DNA of 64,000 nt, taken from Capsicum annuum. Taxonomy: Eukaryota > Streptophyta > Magnoliopsida > Solanales > Solanaceae. The notes below the pieces were generated by a model that was not told the DNA's origin, made no database searches, and worked only from the letters and a program-made list of their open reading frames with translations. The DNA lies in assembly GCF_002878395.1 (NCBI RefSeq), contig NW_025892616.1, forward strand, positions 273,281 to 337,280, read 5' to 3'. Position 1 is the first letter of the stretch; each line of letters opens with the position of its first letter. Both the position numbers and the translations under genes were made by a program. Positions 1 to 11,384 of this stretch are shown here, piece after piece.

Positions 1-914
1 CATCAAGTCATAATCCACTACATCCAAGTAAATCAATCACAATGAGAACAAATGGAAGGAAAATCTCATTGCCAAAAATACGGAAATCAGATCAAACATG
101 ATCAAGTAAAAGAATAAAAAGATCATGACCACATCATCCAAGTAAATCAATCACAATAAGAAGAAATAGAAGGAGAATCTTAGCCTCAAAAAGTCACGGA
201 AAATTAGATCAATCACGATCAAGTAAATGAAGAAAAAGGTCACAAAAATATTTGGAAAGGCATCAATCTCTACAAGACCAAAAGGAATAATAAATCTCGA
301 ACATATCTGATATGGACGTGAGTAAACACAATATATGGACATATATGATATGGACATATCATACGACTACATTCCTTAATCAAGGAATCAATTCAAATCC
401 TTTATTGAGAAGAAATCTCTTGGGTTTCTTTATTAAGAGTAGCAGCCAAAGACTATAATAGAGAAAAACCAAAGATGGACACGGGATGCGCAACTTTAAT
501 AAGAAAAATTTAAACTGTCTCAATCTCAGTCTCATAATGCTTTGTAATCTTTAGCTTACAATTGTTATACAAAGAATAGGATCGAGTCAACTTTGTGGTA
601 TAAACTAAAGTTGTGTCACAAGATCCGAAGTGAAAAAAAGTCTTCAAAACTTGTTTCCAATCATTGTACACAAAGCCAATATTGAAAAATTTAAGGAAAC
701 ATTGAAACCCAAGGGGACTGGAAGTCGGAACCACATTGGTGTTCCAAACAAGGATGAATCTCAGTGTCTTTACTTTATGTTTGATTACTTATTTGCTTAA
801 TTGTTTTAAATGTAATCTGTTTTGTGAAGTATACTGATCTACAGGCGAGTCGACTGTGAACATTTAGTAGTCGACTCATAGAAAATTTTTAATTCAGTCC
901 CCTCTTGAATTTCA
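1..914 (+). repeat. 5' LTR of copia element L (left end missing)
   Basis: It aligns throughout with 6051-7003, with many substitutions and small indels. The right end is placed at about 914, just before a primer-site-like stretch. Its first roughly 117 bases (equivalent to 5934-6050) lie left of the window. I see no ORF of interest in it. Confidence 0.85.
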
Positions 915-916
915 AT

Positions 917-927
917 TTGTATCAGAG
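917..927 (+). other. Primer binding site of element L (tRNA-iMet type)
   Basis: TTGTATCAGAG lies directly after the 5' LTR and matches the complement of the initiator tRNA-Met 3' end (TGGTATCAGAGC) with one mismatch inside it and a lost last base. This is the standard primer for plant Copia elements. Confidence 0.7.
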
Positions 928-959
928 AAGGTCTCACCAACAGTGTTGCTTAATCGCAA

Positions 960-2519
960 GTGAGAAAAGATCAAACAATGTTGCTTATCAAATCCCCGAT
1001 GGTCTTCTCTAGGATTGCCAATCCTCCACAAGACCACCATACGTTAATGGACAACATTACTCCTATTGGAAAAATAGGTTCAGAATATTTGTCCAATCAA
1101 GTGACTTCCAAGCATGGGCTGTTATCAAGAAGGGTCCAAAGCTGAATCCAGGTCTTAAAGACAAGTCAAAGGACAAAGATAAAGAATTTAGCAGTTCTGA
1201 CATAGAAGATCTTAAAAGCTTTGTGGTCACCAAAGAACAACAAGAGGTAATTCAAACTAATGCACGTGTTATAAGTTAACTTCTTTATGCAGTAAGTGGA
1301 GAAGAATATGAGAAGATATCAACCTGTGAGACTGAAGAAGAAATATGGGACAAATTGGAGGTAACCTATGAAGGAACCACCAAAGTCAAGAAGTCAAAAA
1401 TTACTGCCCTAGTCAATTAATATGAGCTATTCAAAATAAAAGAGAATGATAAAATTGAAACAATGTTTGCTAGATTCTATAAGATCGTATGCTCACTGAA
1501 ATCATTGGGGATGATCTATCCACAAAGCCTGAAAGTCCAGAGGCTAGTCCAAAGTCTCCTAAAGATTTGGGAAACCAAGGTTGCCATTCTAGAAGATGGA
1601 GATCTATACATAATGACTTATAACGAACTACGAGGTAACCTTATTGCATATGAGAAAAATTATATTAACATGTACCATAAGGAGGAAAAAAAATAGTAGC
1701 CTTCAATGTTGCTCCAACTGAAGAAGTGCACATGTAAGATTATAATATTTAAGGAATGGCTCTCATAAATAGTGAAGTAAGGCAAATATTGAGATAAAGA
1801 TAGAAAATATCTCAAGGAACCAAGAATGATAATTCCATCAGAAATGATGATCGTTATTATTATTGTGGAAGGCCTAGTCACTTTATACAAAACTGTCCTG
1901 AGTTATGGAAAAGATCATCCAAAAAAATCAAGACTTTGGAGCCTGGAGTACAAAGATGAAATCGAAGATGAAGTAGAAGCTGCCAGTATGTGCTTCATGG
2001 CAACAGGTGAATCTAGCGAAGTAAGAATACATGATTGTCACAACTGTAATATTCTTGAATCTAACTTGGATCTGATAACTACCGAGCTTCAAAAGGTTAT
2101 AGGTTAATATAAAAAAACTTGCTCAAGAGAAAAAAAGCAGCCGAAGCTAATTTAAATAAAAACTTGAGAAGGAATAGAGAAGTTATCAAATAGAAATCGA
2201 AGCATGTCAAATTAAAATTAACTTGCTTCATGAAAAGCTCGATGATGTAAAAATAAAACTAAATAGTATTAAGAAAACTCCTAGTCACAGTTTTGTGAGA
2301 TCCAACTCTTTTCAAAACAAATCAAGTTCCACATCAGAATTACTTAAATCAGCTAAGATCTCATTTTCTTCTCGAGGACCTGTCTATTTTATATATGGAC
2401 AAAAAGGGCACAAATCGTACACCTGCAGTCATAAGCCTAAAAGTGTATGGGTTTGGAGGCCCAAAGGAAGCACATCTAACCCAGGAACTAAGAAAACTTG
2501 GGTACCTAAACAAAATTGA
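960..2519 (+). pseudogene. Copia gag remnant (element L)
   Basis: Fragments in several frames together give a UBN2-type gag. About 1330-1480 encodes a segment like the conserved 'WDKLEVTYEG' region, and 1463-1696 continues it (MFARFYKIVCSLKSLG). A zinc-knuckle remnant lies at about 1851-1900 (YCGRPSHFIQNC), with the first Cys of CCHC replaced by Tyr. A second knuckle-like remnant at 2383-2430 (YGQKGHKSYTC) has also lost its first Cys residues. The C-terminal tail with KTWVPKQN at about 2515 is typical of this gag type. Several frameshifts and stops break it. Confidence 0.8.
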
Positions 2520-2568
2520 TCTTTTTGTGTTGTAGGAACAGGTCCGCAAGATCTATAAGAATGGAATA

Positions 2569-5500
2569 TGGGTCATTGATAGCAGATGTTCCAAAAATAT
2601 AATCGAAAAGAAGTAAACTTTTTACTTCTCTAAGGAAAATAGATGGGGAATCAGTAAGGTTTGGTGACAGTGCTAGAGGCAACATCATCAGAGTTGGCCA
2701 AGTAAAACTTAGCTCATCATGAAAATTTATAAAAGTATATCTAGTTGACGGCTGTAAACATAATCTGCTCAACATCATTCAGCTCTGTGATGCTGGATTT
2801 AAAGTATGCTTTAAAGATGAAAATTTCTCAATCAAACATGACAAAAGAGACATGTCTCTTATCGGTGAACATATTGATAACATTTAAGTTTTAAATAGCC
2901 CCGATTTTACTACCTTAACTTGCCTTAATGTGTAAAAAAATGATACTTGGTTGTGGCACAAAAAGATCGGGCATGCTAGTATACATATCATTGAGAAGTT
3001 TTCCAAACTTGAATTGGTAAAAGGTCAACTAAAGCTCAAGTTAAAAAAGGATCACATCTGTGATGCCTGCCAATTGGGTAAGCAAAGCCAGACATTATTC
3101 ATATTCAAAGACATTTTGTCCACTACTAAAACTCTTCAAACAATTCACATAGATCTATTTGCCCCACCAAAACTGCAAGCATCCGTGGAAAGAGATATGT
3201 TGTTGTCATAGTTAATGATTATTCATGTTTTACTTGGGTAATGTTCCTTGATCATAAACATGAGGATTTCATAAATTTTGAGATTTTTTGTTAAAAGTTA
3301 CCAAGAGAAGCCAAATACCTCATCACTTCCGTTCACAATGATCATGGAAGAGCATTTGAAAATAAGGAGTTTGAGGAGCATTATGCTCAAAACGGATACT
3401 CTCATAACTTATCTTTACCTCGGTGCCCTCAGAAAAATGGTGTAGTAGATTAGAAGCATTGGTCTCTCCAGGAACTTCCAGGATAATGTTGTTAGAACAT
3501 AATCTTCCAAATCATTTTTGGGTAGAAGTAGTAAGCACCGCATGTCACATCATCAATAGGTGCTTGATCCTACCTATCCTAAAGAAAATGCCATATGAAC
3601 TCTAGAGAGAAAAGAATCCCTATATTATTTATTTCCATCTTTTGGGCTATAAATATTTTATCTGCAACAATGGAAAGAATAATTTGGAAAAAATTAATAC
3701 ACAAAGTGACGAAGGTATTTTTCTTGGGTACTCTCCCACCAATTGTGCCTATAGGGCCTTTAATAAAAGAACTTTGTGTATTGATGAATCTATGCATATT
3801 GTATTTGATGAATCTAATCACTTCTCTATGAGTTTAGTGTTGATGAAGAATAGGTGGGTAATCTACAATTTGAAAAAAGTAACAACACAATCTCTGAACC
3901 ATCATAAGATAAGTCAACTACACCCTTTCAAGAGTCAACTCCTAAAGAAGAAATAGTAAAGCCAAATGTTCCAAAAGAATGGAAGAACAATAATAGTCAT
4001 CCAAAATAATTTATCATTAGAAATCCAAGAGATAGAGTACAAATAAGAGCATCACTGAGGAGATAAGAATTTTTTGCCCTTGTTTCTCAAATTGAACCTA
4101 AGAATATTGATGAGGACCTTAAAGATGAATCATAGGTTGAAGCTATGAAGGAGGAACTTGACTAGTTTGAATGAAATCAAGTTTGGACTCTAGTTGAATG
4201 ACCAAGAACCTGCTCGGTAATTGGAACTAAATGGCTCTACATAAATAAATTAAATGAAGAAAGTAAAGTTAATAGAACTAAAGCCAGACTTGTAGCTCAA
4301 GGCTACTCCCAGCAGGAAGGTATTGATTATGATGAGACCTTTTCCCCCGTGGCAAATTTAGAGTAAATATGAATTTTATTAGCTTTTGTTACGTTTAAAT
4401 TCTTTAAGTTTTATCAAATGAGCATAAAAGTGAATTCTTAAATGGCTTTATTCAAGAGGAAGTTTTTGTAAAACATCCCCCTTGAAGATCTATCATATCC
4501 AAATCATGTTTTAAAATTATCAAAAGCACTCTACATCCTCAAACAAGATCTAAAACTTGCTATGAGAGATTGAGTGCTTTTTTACTAAATAACAATTTTC
4601 AAAGGGGTAAAATTGATATAACTTCGTTCATTCAAAATCTTGATTCAAATCTTCTCATTGTGAAAATTTACGTTGTTGGTATTATTTTTGGTAGTTCTAA
4701 AATCTCTATGTGCGAGAATTTTTCTAATTTGATGAAAGGAGAATTTGAAAAGATTCTTATGGGAGAGTTTATATTCTTTTTAGAATTACAAATCAAACAA
4801 ACTCCCGAAGGAACTTTCATCAATCAAGCCAAGTACACAAAAGAACTCATCAAAAAATTTGGTATGGAAAAAAAGGAAGGCCTATGGAACACCAATGAGC
4901 CCATCCACAAGCATTGATTTAGACTTGTCTAGAAAAAAACATTGAAGAAATGATGTACGAAGGGATAGTTGGATCTCTACTCTATTTGACTGCAAGTTGA
5001 CCAAAAATTATGTTCAGCGTATGTAAATATGCCAGGTTCCAGTCGACTCCCAAGGAGTCTTACTGCCATCAAATGAGTCATCCAATATCTGATCGAAACT
5101 CAAGACTTTGGAATATGGTATCCCTGCTCCTCATATTTTGAATTTATTATTTATTCATATGCAAATTTTGTAGGAGACAAAAATGATAGAAAGAGCACTA
5201 GTGGAACCTGTCAAATTCTTGGTGATGCCCTTATCTCGTGGCATAGCAAAAAGCAAACCTCAATTGCTCTTTCAACCACTGAAGCTTAATACATAGTTGT
5301 AGGAAGTTGTGGTACTCAAATCTTATGGATTATGCATCAGCTTCTTGACTTTGACTTATCTTTTGAATGTATTCCTATTATATATGATAACACTAGCGTT
5401 ATTAGCTTATCTAAGTATACTATGCATCCTTCTAGGGCTACACATATTGATAGTAAGAATAATTTTATTCGAGATCATGTAGAGAATGGTGATTTTACTC

Positions 5501-5580
5501 TAAACTTTATTCACTTTGAAAATCAACTAGTAGATATTTTTACAAAACTTCTGCTAGAAGAAATATTTTGTTCCCTTTGA
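2569..5580 (+). pseudogene. Copia pol remnant: protease, integrase, RT, RNase H (element L)
   Basis: The protease active-site region at 2569-2598 reads WVIDSRCSKN, so the D-S/T-G triad has Gly replaced by Arg. The GAG-pre-integrase HHCC finger is at 2951-3090 (WHKKIGHASIHII and CDACQLGKQ). The integrase core keeps two Asp (IHIDLF at about 3150, NDHG at about 3340), but the third residue, normally Glu, reads as Asp followed by a stop near 3450. RT begins at about 4130; [20 protein letters not shown] is clear at 4290-4345. The YVDD catalytic box at about 4660-4690 reads YVVG, losing both Asp. RNase H is at 5150-5580 (DRKSTSGTCQ, ALSTTEA), with the first catalytic Asp read as Asn. Stops and frameshifts occur throughout. 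Confidence 0.9.
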
Positions 5581-5933
5581 AAAAGGCTTGGTATTCTTAG
5601 CATTAATGATTTTTAAACCTTATTTTGGACAGTAATTTGTCGTGATTTTTGCTAAAGAAATTTTTTTATGCATTTATTTGGTACACCTCTTTTATATCTC
5701 TATATGTGGATTTCCTTATCTGCATGTTACCTGCATGTTATTTCTTTTTATTATGTCAAAGGGGGAGAAAGTAGGAACATCAGAGTTTCCTACCAGTCAG
5801 AGGGAGCCGAGCAAGTTAACTGATGTTACATGAAAGTCAGCTAATGCTTTTACAAGTCAGGGGAAGCAAGCTGACAGATAAGGAAGTCAACTGATGTTTA
5901 CTCGTGATTGTTATTATAATAAAAAGGGTAGAT
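5581..5933 (+). other. 3' untranslated region and polypurine tract of element L
   Basis: About 350 bases separate the RNase H end from the 3' LTR. A G-rich AAAGGGGGAGAAAGTAGG stretch lies near 5757-5775, and the LTR-adjacent purine tract is AAAAAGGGTAGAT ending at 5933. No further ORF of note is seen. Confidence 0.6.
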
Positions 5934-7003
5934 TGTTAGCCTCCTAAGTCTACATTGTAATAATTACAAACTAACAAGTATATCTTTATGGGATATTAAA
6001 GATTGCTAATGTTGGAAGCATGAAGGAAGCTAGCTCCAGGAATGGAAGGACATCAATTCATGATCCACGACATCCAAGTAAATCAATCACAATGAGAATT
6101 AATAAAAGGAGAATCTCAGCCCAAAAAATCATGAAAAATCAGATCAATCTTGACTAAGTAAAAGTAGAAAAAGATCACAAACACATCATCCATGTAAATC
6201 AATTATAGTGAGAACAAATGGAAGGAGAATCTTATCCCCAAAAGTCATCGAAAATTAGATCAATCACAATCAAGTAAAAGAAAAAAAAGGTCACAAACAA
6301 ATTTAGAAAGGCATCACTCTCTATGAGACCAAAAATGAAAAATAGATCATGGACATATCTGATATGGACATGAGTAAACAATGTATATCGACATATATGA
6401 TATGGATATATCATATGGCTACATCCCTCAATCAAGGAATCAATTCAAATCATTGATTGAGAGGAAATCTCTTAGGTTTCCTTATAAGGAGTAACAGTCA
6501 AAGCTATAAAAGAGGAAGACTGAAGATGGAAATGGGATGCGCAACTTCAAGAAGAAAAACTCAAAGTATCTCAATCTTATTCTCATGAGGCTTTGTAATC
6601 TTTATCTTACATATGCTATACAAAGAATAGGATTGAGGGAACTTTGTGATATAAACTGAAGTTGTGTCACAAGATCCAAAGAGCAAAATAAGTCATCGAA
6701 ACTTGTTTCCCATCATTGTACATGAATCCAATATTGAATGATTTAATGAAATATTGAAACCCAAGAGGACTGGAAGTGAGGAAACATTGAAACCCATGGG
6801 GATTGAAAGTAGGCACCACATTGGTGTTTTGAGCCAGGATAAATCTCGGTGTCTTTACTTTATGTTTGATTACATATTTTCTTAATTGCTTTAAAACTAA
6901 TTTTTTTGTGAAGTGTATTGATCTGCAGGTGTGTCGACTGTGAAGAGATAGTAGTAAACTCATATAAAATTTTCAATTCACCCACCCCCTCTCTTGAATT
7001 TTA
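5934..7003 (+). repeat. 3' LTR of copia element L
   Basis: It starts with TGTTAGCC after the purine tract and aligns with 1-914 from 6051 onward. The right end is approximate (about 7003), because the last bases of the two LTRs differ. Confidence 0.83.
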
Positions 7004-7009
7004 GTTAAG

Positions 7010-9052
7010 TGTGGTGATGAGTCATTAGGGTATTCCTTCACTTAATCAAAAACATAGTAACTTGTCTTTTCTCTAAGTATTAGAGGCTTACTAAGAGCCA
7101 TAAGGATATATTACGAGGTGTATGTTTTCCAGTGTCAATTCCTTTATATGTTGTCTTTGGTACAACTTGACTATATTAGTCATATGGTCTGGTGATAAAT
7201 AGGGGCCAGGTAGTTGTATGGTGGACATTGTATGGGTGTTCAACTTACTATCTTGTTGATTAATTGATGGTACAAGTTGTATGTTGTAGTCATGGGTCAC
7301 AGGGTCAACTTGTAACCACCTACGGTAATTTTACAGTTTTAAGTTTGGGTGTTTTAGACATTCCCCCTTGTAACTCCTTTTGATACCACGACATAAAACA
7401 CCTTTTTGAACTTCATAAACCTATTATTCTAAATCAAACACTCTTAAAATCTCTCTCAAACTCTTGGTTCAAGCAAAGTCTAGGTTTTTTTAAGATAATC
7501 AATAAAGGCTTTCAAGGGTGATTTCTCTCCGTCTTCCTTATTTTTAAGGAATTTTACTCACCCCTCATTGTTATTTTACAAAGGACATGTGTTTCAATGT
7601 ACTGTTTTCATGATATTGTTATGGTTTTAAATAATGGTTGGGGGTTTTCGATGTTTATGGTTGAACAATGTTTCTCATGGTTTAGTGATGTTTCTTTCAT
7701 GCTTTTAATATTATTTTGACATTTCGGATTACATGGCAATGGTAAATAGATTTTGGGGTACTATGGATTTCCCAAATTACTTGGTTATTATTTTGAAACA
7801 TATGTGCCCATAACCTATTTGTTAAAATGCCAATGATAATAATTTTTTCACATAGTTTGACTATTCTTGATAGCTTTGCATTGCATAAAAGGTAATGGAA
7901 CTTAAATTGGTTTGGTTGGTTTTAAACTATTTGGAAAGGCCTTGGTGGCCATGCTTTTTGTTTAATTGGAAACTTTGTAGTCAAATTATTTTAATGGCTT
8001 TGGTATGGCATAAATGGATAGACTTGTAAGTACTAGTTATGGTATGAATATGCCAATGTTTAATGTCTAATAAAAGATTCCTTGATAAATGATTGGAATG
8101 TGTAAATGGTTTTAATATGGGAAAATGGGGATGTAGCAAAGCCATAGAATGTTGAGGTCCCAAGGGGGGGGGGGACAATACTGCAACTCACAATTGTCAA
8201 TGTAAGGTTTCATCATGGTGTCATTGCATGATGTCACACTTTATTTTTTGGGAGATGTATTAGTCATTTTAGGTTCTTTTTTCCAGTTGTGCGGCTAAAA
8301 CGCACTGGGGCTCTTTCAGTAGAGGGAGCTGAAGCCATATAGCTCGTAGGTGGTTTTAGCCCAGCAAAGATACACAGCCCAGGTAAAGTTCTTAATTGTA
8401 TGTTAAATATGGTTCCCTTTCCCAGCATGATATATATATATATATGTATATATGTGATTGCATATGGTTAACTGATTTGGTCTTGAATTACTGGCATTAT
8501 TTTGTTTTATCCCTGAGTACGTACTAGCATTCACTCCACTAACCATTTTTGGGTGCTATATCCTCACGTAATGTAGGAATCAGCCATACTACCATTTCTT
8601 CTACTCTTTGACTTGGATTTAGTGACAACTTTGAGTCAGACTGGAGTCGTGAGCTTCAATACTCCAGAAAGCTCCATTACATGCTATGGACTTATTTTAT
8701 TTTTGTTATTTCTTTAGTTTGGTTTTGTCTATGGTTGGGGTCATGTCCCGACCAGATGTAATTGATTCTAGATAAAGGCTTTGTTAGACTACTACTGTCA
8801 TAGGCGGTGTCGGTATTGATGTCAGCCTTGGTATTGGTATTGGCTTTGGGGTTGGATGATTGGATGAGGTTGTTGGATTATGTTTATAAAATTTATTTAA
8901 TGTCTTTAAACTATTATTGTTCTATCTTGTTATATGTTTGGAATTCACCTGACATAGGGTGCAGGGAGGTTATGGTTGGGTATTGGGGGTGGTCTTTGAT
9001 CCTAGTTGAACTTTAGATGCCCGACACTACTATGCCCTGGTTTGAGTCTTCA
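7010..9052 (+). repeat. LTR of the F family (element K), solo or 3' LTR, left end truncated
   Basis: From about 7330 to 9052 it matches the LTRs of element F in order: the CCACGACATAAA block at about 7388, CTCTCAAACTCTTGG at about 7450, the (TA)n stretch after CCCAGCATG at about 8430, and the block ending in TTTGAGTCTTCA. In F about 470 bases precede the CCACGACATAAA block, but only about 370 do here. This fits element L having inserted roughly 100 bases into this LTR. It is clearly more diverged from the F LTRs than those are from each other. Short ORFs within it are not credible genes. A G9 run lies at 8165-8173. Confidence 0.75.
8425..8456. repeat. (TA)n microsatellite inside LTR K
   Basis: An alternating TA run with ATGTATATATG interruptions follows CCCAGCATG. 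The same position in the F LTRs (about 37549-37565 and 44974-44988) holds shorter TA runs, so it is a resident, length-variable feature of this LTR family. Confidence 0.8.
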
Positions 9053-9856
9053 CAGTGGGCATCTAGGTGTCAACCTCATAGTCCAGAATGACAAAGTCAG
9101 ATAGAAAAAGTTATCTACTCTCACAATCACATCAAATGAAATGCCTACAGGTTTCTTCACTGTGCGGTCAACCATCAATAGCATCATTGCAGTTGGTTCA
9201 GGAGGGATCAAGCCCAATTGGTTAAATACAGCTAGAGGCATAAATTTATGATGGCTCCTAAGTCACATAAGGCTATGGTAAATCGGGATGACCCAATAGT
9301 ACTTGGTATATTGAATACTCTGTGATCACCCTTTTCTGGGCCAGAGACGTAGTAGTGACTGCACTACAGTGGTACAAGCGAACAACATCCTCAATCATAG
9401 CTCCATTCTTCTTTGTAACAAATTTCTTCATAAACCTGACATATCCAGGCATCTTCTCTAATGCCTCAAGAATAGGAATATTCAAGCTCAACTTTTTCAG
9501 CATCTCAATTAACAGCTTGAATTTTCTTCCTCTCTTTTCTACTTCAGTCACTGAGAAAAAGGTGGGGTGGTTCTTCAAATATTTCTTATTTCCTGTTCAA
9601 CAATTGGACCCTTACCTATTTCCTTAACAGCTGTATCATCAACATTTGTGGTCTTCTCTAACTCCATAATAGATGTCTTATCAATGCTAGCCTCATCATA
9701 TCTTGGTGGTCCCGCAATAGGTAATGGGGGATTCACAGTAGTCATACCACTCCTTATGGTAATGGCAAGAACATGACTGTCATTTTTGGATTTTGCACAG
9801 TGTTGCTTAGAAGGGTGCCTGACTGCCTCTGGTTTAGTGTTGCTGACATCTAGCAA
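9053..9856 (-). pseudogene. Pre-protease region and aspartic protease start (element J)
   Basis: 9856-9575 encodes a linker containing AITIRSG, a phrase usual before Athila protease. 9578-9273 has the block LEALEKMPGYVRFMKKFVTK and a following HCSA motif. 9241-9050 has VFNQLGLIPPEPTAMML and GISFDVIVRVDNF, which follow the protease active site. The D-L-G active site itself is shifted into another frame near 9250-9275. The protein is cut at 9053 by LTR K. Confidence 0.8.
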
Positions 9857-10599
9857 AATTGATGTTCCAATTGAATAATTGCAATGTCATGAGATTCGAC
9901 CTTTTGGGTCATCCCTGAAATGTTGGCCTTAATCTCCTTAAGGTTGATCACCTAATTCTCTTAAACACTTTATCAACTTAGTTAGCATCTCTTTCATTCT
10001 TGATTCTGCGTCTCTTCTGACAGGTGGAATGTACCGATATTCCTTCTCTCTATGGTCATTCTTCTTCCTCTAGTCACCATATCTCTCCCTACTACATTAT
10101 CTATCTGTCATAATAGTTCCGACCTTGGTTCCCTTGCCTTTGGGCTCAGAAACCCGCCAACAGAAAATCCAGATTATTTGTTTCCTCCTCTAATTCTAAC
10201 TCTTAAGCTTTGGAAGCTGGACCCTATGCTCCTACTGTATTTACTTTCTCAAAACTCATTGGTGCAAACTATTTTGCCAGTGACCCTAGATTAGTTCTTA
10301 CCAGCCCAATCTCTTGCGCTACCAAATCATCATTTACTTTTTGGTCGCAGGAGGCCCCAATAACCTATGTTCCATATCCCTTCTTAGCCTCCCAAGTTTG
10401 CAACTCTTGGTTAGTGAGCGAGATCTAATCTAGCATCTCTAAAGCTACCTCCCAACATAGTCTCCTACAATCTCATCAAGAGATAGTGCCTACCATGGCT
10501 CTAGGACTGATGGTCAAGGCTCTGTAAAATATATCCAATAAGCCCGTCCTTGATATCTGATGGTTGGGTACCATACTCAGTTTATTCTTGAACCTGAAC
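9857..10599 (-). pseudogene. Gag C-terminal region of element J, heavily degraded
   Basis: This lies between the gag core and the protease of J and should hold the gag tail and zinc knuckle. Frames are short and interrupted, and I could not identify an intact CCHC motif. No other feature is seen. Confidence 0.45.
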
Positions 10600-11317
10600 C
10601 ATACCTCGTACATAGATTCTGATTGCAGCTACTTAAGGTTATAGATCTTGTCTTTAGGCTACAACATCCTTAATAGAGGAAAGAACCGGTTCAAGAATTG
10701 CCTGTGCAACTCGCTCCATGTAGTAATAGCTCCTCTAGGTAGTTTCCCTAGCCCTAAAGATGCTTCTTTTGTAAGTGAGAAGGCTAACAACCTCAGTCTA
10801 ATAAATTCTTGATTCACTTCTAGAATGGTATACAAACTACAAATGCTGATGAAATTTGCAAGATGCATGTTTGCATCATTTGTAGGCAAACCGGAAAATA
10901 CACCTTTCAGATTTAAGAGTTGGATCATTGCGCTCGTTATGTCAAACTTGATGCCTAGGGGATAATAGAATAGATAATGTATTTAGTATCTGTTGGTTTA
11001 ACATATCCCAGATCTTCATCATCATTTATTTATTGCTGCACATACTGATATATTGGGATCACTTGAACAAGGGCACCTCTATCTCTGTTCTAAAGTTCAT
11101 CGAGTGCTGCTCGGCGGTCTACTTGCTGTCTTTTCTCAACTAGTTCTACCTCCTTACCTATCCACTGAGATTCATCTATTTCCTTCCTCACATTAGCGTC
11201 TTGCAATAAAAGCACTCCTATCTGCTGGTCAACAATATCTTGTACTCCTTTGGAAGAAGGGTGAGGCACATCATCACGAACCTCTTCAGGAATATCATCT
11301 CTTTTTTGTTTCATCAT
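10600..11317 (-). pseudogene. Athila/Tat-type gag core (element J)
   Basis: The minus frame at 10928-10659 gives a retrotransposon gag core: FSGLPTNDANMHLANFISI, then IRLRLLAFSLTKEA, then GAITTWSELHRQFLNRFFP. This order and spacing is the conserved capsid-like core of Athila/Tat gag. Upstream, 11317-11090 encodes an acidic, charged N-terminal segment with no domain that I recognise. Stops separate the pieces. Confidence 0.8.
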
Positions 11318-11384
11318 CCTACTAGGTGTTTGTAGGATCCTCTAAGGAGTCAAATTCAATTGGAGTATGGGATTGCCTCTACCT

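Larger units (their letters stand above)
1..7003 (+). mobile_element. Ty1/copia LTR retrotransposon (element L), degenerate
   Basis: The order of parts is LTR, primer site, gag, protease, integrase, RT, RNase H, LTR. Integrase before RT is the Copia order. The sequence at 1-60 matches 6051-6110, so about 117 bases of the 5' LTR lie outside the window. The gag resembles UBN2-type gag of the SIRE/Tork groups, but the clade is not resolved. There is no env-like ORF between RNase H and the 3' LTR. Key catalytic residues are lost in protease, integrase and RT, so this copy cannot be autonomous. The target-site duplication cannot be checked because the left end is missing. Confidence 0.93.
9053..11330 (-). 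mobile_element. Athila/Tat-like gypsy fragment (element J): gag and protease only
   Basis: On the minus strand the order is gag (about 11317-10659), gag tail, pre-protease region (9856-9273) and the start of an aspartic protease that stops at 9053, where LTR K begins. No LTR, primer site or pol of its own is visible. The 5' border with H gag, near 11330-11400, is approximate. It was probably split by K, with its remaining 3' part outside the window or deleted. Confidence 0.75.

Noticed and set aside
7125..9057. CAGTG at about 7130 and 9053-9057 as target duplication of LTR K
   Set aside because: The left copy is not followed by an LTR start, and K is truncated on the left. The match is too short to count without the true left end.
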